A stretch of DNA of 64,000 bases, from the NCBI GenBank assembly GCA_020832655.1, contig JAFIEF010000009.1, forward strand, positions 1 to 64,000. The letters are read 5' to 3'. Source of the stretch: Paracoccaceae bacterium. Its GTDB lineage: Bacteria > Pseudomonadota > Alphaproteobacteria > Rhodobacterales > Rhodobacteraceae. The notes beneath the pieces are model-generated. The model was given only the letters and a program-made list of their open reading frames with translations, had not been told where the DNA came from and searched no databases. Shown in pieces: positions 7,730 to 15,647 of this stretch (the stretch's first letter is position 1; each line of letters starts with the position of its first letter). Made by a program: the position numbers and the translations under genes.

Positions 7730-8341
7730 ATGGAGCAACTTCACAAGCTAACCGATCCCACATCCCGTATTTCCCGCAATATCCGTATCCGTGCCGGACG
7801 GCTTGCGCGTTCTGGCGCCGTGCCCGGGCTTGATGTCGATGATATCGAGCAGGAACTGCGCCTCGATCTGATCAGGCGGGCCCATAATTTCAATCCGGAG
7901 AAGTCGTCCTTCGACACCTTCGCCGATCGGGTGATTAAGAACCAGATCGCAACGTTGGCGAGCGCCACAAGGGCGATGCGCGCAGAAAGGGTGATGCAAT
8001 CCCTGCATTCTCACGTCGGCGAGAACGAAGCCGACGATGGTCTGACGCTGTCAGATATTCTGCCCGAAACCGCCGCGATTCATCCTGTTGACGAATTTGC
8101 TTTGGCGCATGCGCCTGGCCTTCGGGGTGATGTCGCAAAGCTACTGAATGCCCTCTGCCCATCATCGCGCCGGGTCGCAATTGCACTTAGCCATCTCAAT
8201 ATCGCCGAAGCCGCCCGTGTGCTCGGGCTTCATCGCAGCACGGTCTATGATCGGCTCGCGGTCATTCGCCAGACCGCGCAAAGCCTCGGTTTGGATGGGT
8301 ATTTCGAGGCTATCCCGACAGTTTCGCCTGCCCGCCGGTAA
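7730..8341 (+). CDS. Sigma-70-like factor of the mobile element
   Basis: 203 aa from ATG 7730. Region-2-like sequence is seen near residues 30-70 (LDVDDIEQELRLDLI, then FDTFADRVIKNQIATL), and a C-terminal region-4-like HTH near 160-185 (NIAEAARVLGLHRSTVYDRL). This is a small two-domain sigma factor as found in prophages and integrated elements of alphaproteobacteria. It follows a terminator and precedes the recombination-replication genes, so it may switch on the downstream half of the block. In-frame codons upstream to 7679 lack a good ribosome site. Confidence 0.72.
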   Translation: MEQLHKLTDPTSRISRNIRIRAGRLARSGAVPGLDVDDIEQELRLDLIRRAHNFNPEKSSFDTFADRVIKNQIATLASATRAMRAERVMQSLHSHVGENEADDGLTLSDILPETAAIHPVDEFALAHAPGLRGDVAKLLNALCPSSRRVAIALSHLNIAEAARVLGLHRSTVYDRLAVIRQTAQSLGLDGYFEAIPTVSPARR

Positions 8342-8367
8342 GTGAAAGCACGAAGATAACCAAATTC

Positions 8368-8478
8368 ATGCCGGGCCTTCGGGGGAATGCAAAACCCTCT
8401 GGGAAACACCCCGACCGCAAGCTCCAGGGCGGCGTCGGGCCCGGCAGTTGTCACCTCAATGACGATCCCTGGGCATGA
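8368..8478 (+). CDS. Possible 36-aa small protein
   Basis: The frame starts MPGLRGNAKPSGKHPDRKLQ and ends in HLNDDPWA. It fills most of the 155-bp gap between the sigma-like gene and the next gene, and its composition is unbiased enough to be coding. The ribosome-binding site is weak. It could be a real small phage protein; no motif is recognised. Confidence 0.35.
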   Translation: MPGLRGNAKPSGKHPDRKLQGGVGPGSCHLNDDPWA

Positions 8479-8496
8479 CGAAACAGGAGCAGAACA

Positions 8497-8805
8497 ATGT
8501 TCACATCATCTGCAAAGAACACATCGCCTTTGAAGAAACTACGCCAGTCGAGTTGGCTGAAAGAGATTCCTGACTGCATTGATACTCCCGCAATTGGAGG
8601 AAGGCTCGCTCGCAGCGTGCCGATCGAAAGCGCGACCTTGGACCAGATCGCCTTCGCGCTTTTGCCCCTAGAGCAGCACCGCCGAGACATTGGCAAGAGG
8701 ATCATGGCACTTCAGGAAGTCATTTCGATGGCCCGCAGGCAGGGGGCACTAGGCGCGGAGATCGCGATCATTGCTGCCTCGAAGGATATGGAGGCACACA
8801 AATGA
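8497..8805 (+). CDS. Small hypothetical protein upstream of the RecA-like ATPase
   Basis: 102 aa with a clear ribosome site (CAGGAGCAGAACA before ATG). The central part is helical (LDQIAFALLPLEQHRRDIGKR). It overlaps the following ATPase gene by 4 bp. No catalytic motif is seen. Likely an accessory of the element's recombination module. Confidence 0.55.
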   Translation: MFTSSAKNTSPLKKLRQSSWLKEIPDCIDTPAIGGRLARSVPIESATLDQIAFALLPLEQHRRDIGKRIMALQEVISMARRQGALGAEIAIIAASKDMEAHK

Positions 8806-9698
8806 GTGCGCCTTTCACAATCGCCCCGCTGAAAATCATCACCGCTGACGAGCGCCTCAAGGAAAACCGCGGCATCAAGGGTGTCCTGACCGGTATTTCG
8901 GGCATCGGCAAGACAAGCCAGCTCTGGACGCTGGATCCTGAGCGCACCCTGTTCATGAACCTTGAGGCCGGGGAACTGGCAGTACAGGGCTGGCCAGGTG
9001 ACGAAATACGCATCCGCGATTGGGAGCGAGCCCGTGATCTTGCCTGCTGGATCGGTGGACCGAATCCCGCGATGCGTGATGATCAACCTTACAGCCAGAG
9101 CGACTACGACCGCGTCTGTGCCGCCTTCGGCGATCCGACCATCCTCGACAAATACGAGACCATATTCGTCGACAGCATCTCGGTCGCTTCTCGCATCTGC
9201 ATGCAATGGTGCAAGGGGCAACCGCAGGCGCAATCCGACCGCAGCGGCAAGGCCGATATGCGTGGCGCCTATGGCCTTCTCGGCCAGGAAATGATCGCCT
9301 GGCTGACACACCTTCAACATACACCACGCAAAAACATCTGGCTTGTCGGCCTGTTGGACAAGAAGGTCGACGATTTCGGCAAGCCTTATTTCGCGCTGCA
9401 GATCGAAGGGTCCAAAACCGGCCTCGAACTGCCCGGCATCGTCGATGAGGTCATCACGCTTGCTGAAATCCGACCCCAAGAGGGCGATCCATTTCGGGCT
9501 TTCGTTTGCACCACAATCAACGATTTCGGGTTTCCCGCGAAAGACCGCAGTGGCCGTTTGTCGATGATCGAACAGGCCCATCTCGGTCGGCTGATGGCCA
9601 AGATCCGTGCCGGTCAGGGACCGACCACAAGATCGGGCCTCGATTTCGACCTGCCCGAGGCAGCACGCCAATCCGACCCCATGACGAAAGGAGCCTGA
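8802..9698 (+). CDS. RecA-like ATP-binding protein (Sak4/AAA_24-like)
   Basis: 298 aa. Walker A GISGIGKTS lies at residues 31-39 and a Walker B-like strand TIFVDSIS near 120. The fold and size fit the phage RecA-like single-strand annealing or recombination ATPases (Sak4 type). It sits directly before a probable ssDNA-binding protein gene, a pairing common in phages, where the two promote strand annealing together. The start is coupled by ATGA to the preceding gene. Confidence 0.78.
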   Translation: MSAPFTIAPLKIITADERLKENRGIKGVLTGISGIGKTSQLWTLDPERTLFMNLEAGELAVQGWPGDEIRIRDWERARDLACWIGGPNPAMRDDQPYSQSDYDRVCAAFGDPTILDKYETIFVDSISVASRICMQWCKGQPQAQSDRSGKADMRGAYGLLGQEMIAWLTHLQHTPRKNIWLVGLLDKKVDDFGKPYFALQIEGSKTGLELPGIVDEVITLAEIRPQEGDPFRAFVCTTINDFGFPAKDRSGRLSMIEQAHLGRLMAKIRAGQGPTTRSGLDFDLPEAARQSDPMTKGA

Positions 9699-9702
9699 CC
9701 CC

Positions 9703-10335
9703 ATGGCTGACAAAATGGATTTCAACGGCGCGGACAGCCAGGACGCCGCCTTCGATCTCATCCCCGCGAACACGCTGGCCAAAGTGACGCTCACCATTCG
9801 CCCCGGCGGCGCTGGCCCGGAGGGCTGGCTGACCCAGAGCCGCACAAGTTCCGCAATGTACCTGAACGTCGAGGCGATAGTGCTTGATGGTCCCTACGCG
9901 CGGCGCCGGGTTTACACGCGCATTGGCTTCAAGGGGAAAAATGTCAACGAGCGTGGAGAGGATACCTATGCAAACCGGGGCCGCGCCCTGATCAGGGGCA
10001 TTCTGGAATCCGCGCGCAACATCAAGGCCAACGATCAGTCGGAGACAGCACGTGCGGCGCGTTTGATCCGGAGCCTTGGTGATCTCAGTGGGCTGGATTT
10101 CGTGGCCAAGATCGGCGTCGAAAAGGACCGTGACAATCCCGACGATGCCGGACGCAACGTGATCAAGGCTGCGATCGGCCCCGATCATGGCCAGTATGTC
10201 GTGGTGATGGGGGCCGCGCCCACGCCGTCCGCGCGCCCCAACACCGCGCCAGCCTCGCCGCAGAGCGGCAACTATGCAGCGCCGCCAACCGCAGAAACCG
10301 CCAGTTCGGGTAATGCGCCGTTCTGGGCGCGCTGA
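9703..10335 (+). CDS. Probable ssDNA-binding protein (DUF669-like)
   Basis: 210 aa. The N-terminal two thirds look like a beta-rich OB-type or DUF669 domain (LIPANTLAKVTLTIRPGG, SAMYLNVEAIVLDGPYARRR). The last 50 residues are a proline/alanine-rich disordered tail ending NAPFWAR, like the flexible tails of SSB proteins. It follows the RecA-like ATPase by 4 nt and precedes an SF2 helicase, consistent with a replication or annealing module. The assignment is by pattern and context. Confidence 0.65.
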   Translation: MADKMDFNGADSQDAAFDLIPANTLAKVTLTIRPGGAGPEGWLTQSRTSSAMYLNVEAIVLDGPYARRRVYTRIGFKGKNVNERGEDTYANRGRALIRGILESARNIKANDQSETARAARLIRSLGDLSGLDFVAKIGVEKDRDNPDDAGRNVIKAAIGPDHGQYVVVMGAAPTPSARPNTAPASPQSGNYAAPPTAETASSGNAPFWAR

Positions 10336-10346
10336 GGGAGGCTGTC

Positions 10347-12029
10347 ATGATTCCTCGTGATTATCAGCGGGCAGCTGTCGATGCCGCGCACGACCGGACG
10401 GCCGAACATGGCAATACCATGCTCGTGCTACCAACCGGCGCGGGTAAAACCGCCATCGCAGGCTTTTATGTCGGTGAACAGGCTGATCGGGACCGCAATG
10501 CCAGGATGCTGGTGCTTCAGCACACCGACGAGCTCATCGAGCAGAACCGTTCGGCAATAGGCCATGTCTCGGACCTCGACACCTCGGTGGTCAAGGCCGA
10601 ACAGGATTGCTGGGACGGACGTGTGGTCTTTGGCAGCGTGCAGACGCTGGCGCGCGGCGATCGACGTGGCAACATGCCGGTAATTTCCCACTTGATCATC
10701 GATGAATGCCACCGCGCAGCTGCCACCAGTTATCAGTCCGTGATCGAGCATGTGCGCGGCCTGAACCCGAATGCCAAACTGCTAGGGCTGTCCGCCACAC
10801 CCGGGCGCGGCGATGGCCAGTCCTTGCGCAAGACCTTCAGCAACGTGGGTTACCATCTTCGGATCGGCACGCTGATCGCACGAGGCCTGTTGGTGCCGCC
10901 CAGGACCTTCACCATCGACCTTGGCGTCGATGACGAGCTGTCCGGGATCAACAGCACCGCCGGTGATTTCGACATGCGCCAGGCCGACAAGGTGCTGAAC
11001 CGCTCGGTGCTCAATGAGGCCGTCGTCGAACACTGGAAAGAAAAGGCGGCAGATCGGCGCACCATATTTTTCTGCTCCACGGTCGCCCATGCCGAGGCGG
11101 TGGCTGATGCATTCCGCGCTGCAGGCGTCACAGCGGGCATCATCACTGGCGAGATGAGCGCCCGGGCGCGTGCAGACCTCATCGCGCGGTTTGATCGCGG
11201 GGAGGTCCAGGTCCTGACCAATTGCATGGTGCTGACCGAGGGTTTCGACAGCCAGCCCGTGGGTTGTATCGGCATTCTGCGACCCATGCTGCACAAGGGA
11301 ACCTTCATCCAGGCCGTCGGGCGCGGGCTTCGGCGCGTTGATCCCGAGCGCTATCCCGGCATAATCAAGACGGATTGCGTGGTGCTGGACTTTGCCGGTG
11401 CCGCATTGCGTCATGGATCGCTGGAACAGGATATTGGTCTCGACGAAGAGGATACACCCAACGGTGCTCAGCCTTGGAAAACCTGCCCATCCTGCGAGGC
11501 AGAGTTGCCGCTCAGTGCATTAAACTGCGATTTCTGCGGTCACGTATTCACGCGTGAGATTGGCGAGAAAAGGCTGCTGACTGATTTCGGCATGACCGAG
11601 ATTGACCTGCTGGATCGCTCACCGTTCTCATGGGTCGCGCTGCACGAAGACCAACAGGCGCTCATGGCCAGTGGGTTTCAGGGCTGGGCCGGGGTGTTTC
11701 ATGATGGCGCGCTTTGGCACGCGCTCGGACGCCCAAAGGGCAAAGCCATCCGCACATTGGCGGTAGGAACGCGCGTGCAGGCATTGGCGGCGGCTGACGA
11801 TTTCTTACGTGAAACAGAAACCAGCAGCGCTGCTGCCAAGAGCAAGCGGTGGATCAATGATCCCGCAAGCCTGCGCCAGATCGAATTGCTCCACAAGGTC
11901 GGCTTCGGAAGCACCGGGCTTGATTTCGGCCTTTCCAAATATGCTGCGAATTGCCACCTGAATTTCCGCTGGAATAGCGCGGCGATCAAGGCAGCTATTC
12001 TGAAGGATCTGGGGCAGCGCGCGGCATGA
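10347..12029 (+). CDS. DEAD/DEAH-box SF2 helicase with zinc ribbon
   Basis: 560 aa. Motif I LPTGAGKTAI is at about 28-37, motif II IIDECH near 117-122, motif VI QAVGRGLRR near 322. A C-terminal zinc ribbon follows near 379 (CPSCEAELPL ... CDFCG). This is the type III restriction / UvsW-like helicase fold often carried by phages, where it remodels replication and recombination intermediates. No nuclease domain is visible, so it is not itself a restriction enzyme. It overlaps the next gene by 4 bp. Confidence 0.85.
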   Translation: MIPRDYQRAAVDAAHDRTAEHGNTMLVLPTGAGKTAIAGFYVGEQADRDRNARMLVLQHTDELIEQNRSAIGHVSDLDTSVVKAEQDCWDGRVVFGSVQTLARGDRRGNMPVISHLIIDECHRAAATSYQSVIEHVRGLNPNAKLLGLSATPGRGDGQSLRKTFSNVGYHLRIGTLIARGLLVPPRTFTIDLGVDDELSGINSTAGDFDMRQADKVLNRSVLNEAVVEHWKEKAADRRTIFFCSTVAHAEAVADAFRAAGVTAGIITGEMSARARADLIARFDRGEVQVLTNCMVLTEGFDSQPVGCIGILRPMLHKGTFIQAVGRGLRRVDPERYPGIIKTDCVVLDFAGAALRHGSLEQDIGLDEEDTPNGAQPWKTCPSCEAELPLSALNCDFCGHVFTREIGEKRLLTDFGMTEIDLLDRSPFSWVALHEDQQALMASGFQGWAGVFHDGALWHALGRPKGKAIRTLAVGTRVQALAAADDFLRETETSSAAAKSKRWINDPASLRQIELLHKVGFGSTGLDFGLSKYAANCHLNFRWNSAAIKAAILKDLGQRAA

Positions 12030-12225
12030 AACGCCCCAACCCTCTGCACCCTGACCAGATGTCACCCGCAGAACGCCGCGCCGAGCTTTGCGGCTTGCTG
12101 GCGCTTGGGTTGATCCGGCTGCAGCAGCGGGAACGGGGGCAACAATCTGCAGATACCAGAGAAGGTTGCCTACACTATCCGGCCGACCAATGGCGTCATG
12201 AAACTCCAACTCACCGGAGAAACCC

Positions 12226-12229
<4 letters not shown>
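12026..12229 (+). CDS. Small conserved protein of the recombinase module
   Basis: 67 aa. It starts MKRPNPLHPDQMSPAERRAE and is followed by a hydrophobic helix (LCGLLALGLIRLQQRE). This type of short protein commonly precedes DUF2924 and recombinase genes in alphaproteobacterial mobile regions, as far as I recall. It overlaps the genes on both sides by 4 bp. The function is unknown. Confidence 0.55.
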
Positions 12230-12677
<448 letters not shown>

Positions 12678-12681
<4 letters not shown>

Positions 12682-13985
12682 CAAAACCTGTCGTCAGAAA
12701 ACTCCGCTGCGCGGTCTATACCCGCAAATCCTCTGAGGAAGGGCTGGAGCAGGAATTCAACTCGCTCCACGCCCAGCGCGAAGCCTGCGAGGCTTACATC
12801 GCCAGCCAGCGCTCAGAGGGCTGGGTACTTGTCCGCGATCAGTATGACGATGGTGGCATCTCGGGCGGCACGCTGGAACGGCCCGGATTGAAGCAGCTCA
12901 TGGAGGATATTGAGGACGGGTTGGTTGATGTCGTGGTGGTCTATAAGATCGACCGTCTCAGCCGTTCGCTGGCCGACTTCGCCAAGCTGGTCGAGGTGTT
13001 CGACCGCAATGGCGTCACCTTCGTGTCCGTCACTCAGCAGTTCAACACCACCACATCGATGGGTCGGCTGACGCTGAATATCCTGCTGTCATTTGCGCAG
13101 TTTGAAAGGGAAGTCACCGCCGAACGCATCCGCGACAAGGTCGCTGCCAGCCGTAAGAAGGGTATGTGGATGGGCGGGGTGCCACCCTTCGGCTACCGCG
13201 TCGAGAACCGCAAGTTGCTGGTGGATGACGAATCCGCCACGCATGTGCGCTGGATATTCGCCCGCTTTATCGAAATCGGGTCCTGCACAGTGCTGGCGCG
13301 CGAAGTGGCCAAACGCGGCATAAGGACGCCGCGCGGCAACCAAATCGACAAGAAATACCTGTACCGGCTGCTGAATAATCGCGCCTATATCGGCGAGGCG
13401 GTGCACAAGGGCGAAAGCTATCCCGGCGAGCAGGACGCGATCATTGACCGCGAATCATGGGACAAGGTCCACGCCATCCTGACGGAAAGCCCCCGGAAGC
13501 GCGCCGCGCGCACGCGTGCGGATACGCCCGCGCTGCTGAAAGGGCTGCTGTTCGGTCCTGATGGCGCGGCGTTTTCGCCGACCCACACGCGCAAGGGCGG
13601 GCGCTTGTACCGCTACTATGTGAGCCAGACGGTGCTGAAGCATGGCGCTGGATCCTGCCCAGTGGGTCGCGTGCCAGCAGGTGAAATTGAAGCCACCGTC
13701 ATCGATCAGCTACGCGCCGTGTTCCGCCAGCCCGAGATCGTTGCGGGGACATGGAAGGCGGCGCGCGCGCAGGATGGTGAGATAGCCGAGGCTGACGGGT
13801 GCAATGCCCTGCAGCAGCTCGACCCGCTGTGGGAGGAACTCTTCCCCGCCGAGCAGGCCCGCATCGTCGCGTTGCTGGTCGAGCGCGTCGACATCGACAT
13901 CGATGGCTTGAATGTCCGGCTCCGGATGAACGGTCTGACCGAGCTCGCGCGCGAAATGATGACTGATTTCGGAGCAGCGGCATGA
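12678..13985 (+). CDS. Serine recombinase (resolvase/invertase family)
   Basis: 435 aa. The N-terminal catalytic domain has YTRKSS (Ser18 the likely nucleophile) and VVYKIDRLSRSLADF. It is followed by SFAQFEREVTAERIRDK, a Recombinase domain (PPFGYRVENRKL ... GIRTPRGN) and a degenerate zinc-ribbon-like part. The size lies between small resolvases and large integrases. It could move the DNA that carries the cargo to its right. A longer in-frame start at 12522 is within DUF2924 and is less likely than the ATGA-coupled ATG. Confidence 0.88.
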
Positions 13986-14386
13986 CCCACGCGAAGCCAG
14001 CACCGGATACGGTGACAGTGCATGTCCCGTTCCGCCTCGTGAAACGAGGCGGCCGCAAGGAAATGCACCTGCCGGATGGGGCATCAAGCCAACGCAAGAT
14101 GGACAACACTTTGGTCAAGGCGCTGGCCCGCGCGTTCCGATGGAAGCGGATGATGGAAACAGGCGCGTTCGCGACAATCGCCGAGTTGGCTGCGCACGAG
14201 GGGATTGCACCGTCCTACATGACCCGACTACTACGGGTCACGCTGCTCGCGCCGGAAATAGTTCAGACTATCCTCGACGGGCGGCAAGGGGCCGAAATGA
14301 CACTGGCGCGACTTCTGGAACCATTTCCAATTGAGTGGGAAGACCAGGCGCTTGACGCTGCCGTTGCGTGGAACTCTAGGTTTTGA
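13982..14386 (+). CDS. HTH protein accompanying the recombinase
   Basis: 134 aa. It starts MTHAKPAPDTVTVHVPFRLV and carries an HTH-like segment (TIAELAAHEGIAPSYMTRLLR, about residues 60-80). It is tied to the recombinase by a 4-bp overlap, and a protein of this type usually closes the DUF2924-recombinase set. It probably binds DNA as a regulator or recombination accessory. The high-GC element DNA ends here; the next gene has markedly lower GC. Confidence 0.65.
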   Translation: MTHAKPAPDTVTVHVPFRLVKRGGRKEMHLPDGASSQRKMDNTLVKALARAFRWKRMMETGAFATIAELAAHEGIAPSYMTRLLRVTLLAPEIVQTILDGRQGAEMTLARLLEPFPIEWEDQALDAAVAWNSRF

Positions 14387-14412
14387 GGTGGCTGGCGCAT
14401 GAATTCGATAAT
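14383..14412 (+). promoter_or_regulatory. Candidate promoter of the methyltransferase
   Basis: TTGAGG (14383-14388) and GATAAT (14407-14412) with 18 bp between them lie just after the HTH gene and 33 bp before the proposed start at 14446. It would give the methyltransferase its own expression, as needed for a self-protecting modification gene. Confidence 0.4.
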
Positions 14413-14445
14413 ATGGTAGGCGGAACACTCGAAAGGAAGCTTGGA

Positions 14446-15555
14446 ATGTCGAATTGGTTTGAAACACACACAGCGAGTATCGTGGCTGACCGACCAGTTG
14501 CGCATGATGCCTCCTTGCCCGTCTATTCCACCAAACTTGGTGAAATGTATCAGGGGCAGTCCGAGGACGTTCTTCGTGCCAAACCTGTAAAAAAATATGC
14601 GGGCCAGGTTCAACTTGTGATGACCTCACCACCTTTCCCGTTGAACACCAAAAAAGCCTACGGGAATCGAACGCAGGATGAATACGTTGAATGGTTTGCC
14701 GATTTTGCGCCGATTTTGCGCGATATGGTGACCGAAGATGGGTCGATTGTAATTGAAATCGGTAACGCGTGGATGCCTGGACGTCCCGTAATGTCAGTCC
14801 ACGTTATGAAGGCTTTTCTGCAATTTTTGGAAAAGGGTGATTTACATCTTTGTCAGGAATTTATTTGGTATAACCCTGCACGACTTCCGTCACCTGTAGA
14901 ATGGGTCAATAAAGAACGATCTAGAGTCAAAGATGCGTTCACCCGCATTTGGTGGATGTCGCCGAACGAGCGGCCGAAAGCCGACAATCGAAAAGTTTTG
15001 CGTGAATACAGTCCTAGCATGAAGCGCTTGATCAAGTCTGGAAAGTACAACGCCGGCCCACGGCCCTCAGCTCACAATATCGGGGCAGAGAGTTTTAAGA
15101 CCGACAACAAGGGGGCGATCCCGCCAAATGTTGGTGATGTTGACGGCATTCCTTCGATCGACGGAATGATTTCGCAAGAGCAGTTCGAACAAACGTTGCA
15201 ACTTGTCTCTGAGTTCGAGGGAGCCACGAACCTAATCAAGGCTGCCAACACAGTATCAAGCGATGGCTATCGCAAATTTTGTCTCGATCAAGGAACTCAG
15301 GTTCACCCGGCGAGAATGCCAAGGAGTCTGGTAGATTTTTTTGTACGGTTTCTTACCGACGAGGGTGACACGGTTCTCGACCCATTTGCAGGTAGCAACA
15401 CGACCGGCGCGGTTGCCGAAGATCTCGGACGCAAATGGCTCGCGGTTGAAGCGGATTGGAAATACGCAGCGCACTCGATAGGCCGTTTTTCTCCAACTAG
15501 CCTCTTATCCACGTGTCAAGGCATCACGTTCGAACCTCGCCGGAGTGGGCGATAA
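14446..15555 (+). CDS. DNA methyltransferase, beta class, M.PvuII-like (probably m4C)
   Basis: 369 aa. Catalytic motif IV is TSPPFPL near residues 61-67; SPPF rather than DPPY is typical of N4-cytosine enzymes such as M.PvuII. The SAM-binding motif I, LDPFAGSNTTG, is near 311, after the target-recognition region, so the order is that of the beta class. Strong ribosome site AAGGAAG lies before ATG 14446; a frame back to 14383 overlaps the previous gene. GC content is clearly lower than in the genes to the left. It faces the five-gene operon at 15648-22893 and has no adjacent cognate type II endonuclease, so it may supply self-protection for that system. Confidence 0.85.
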   Translation: MSNWFETHTASIVADRPVAHDASLPVYSTKLGEMYQGQSEDVLRAKPVKKYAGQVQLVMTSPPFPLNTKKAYGNRTQDEYVEWFADFAPILRDMVTEDGSIVIEIGNAWMPGRPVMSVHVMKAFLQFLEKGDLHLCQEFIWYNPARLPSPVEWVNKERSRVKDAFTRIWWMSPNERPKADNRKVLREYSPSMKRLIKSGKYNAGPRPSAHNIGAESFKTDNKGAIPPNVGDVDGIPSIDGMISQEQFEQTLQLVSEFEGATNLIKAANTVSSDGYRKFCLDQGTQVHPARMPRSLVDFFVRFLTDEGDTVLDPFAGSNTTGAVAEDLGRKWLAVEADWKYAAHSIGRFSPTSLLSTCQGITFEPRRSGR

Positions 15556-15647
15556 ATAACTTCAACTGCATAGGTAAGAGCCAGCCATGCGCAGGTGCGT
15601 CAATTCCGCCGAAAATCCGACCTTCCCCAAAGCTTACCGAAAGTTAT

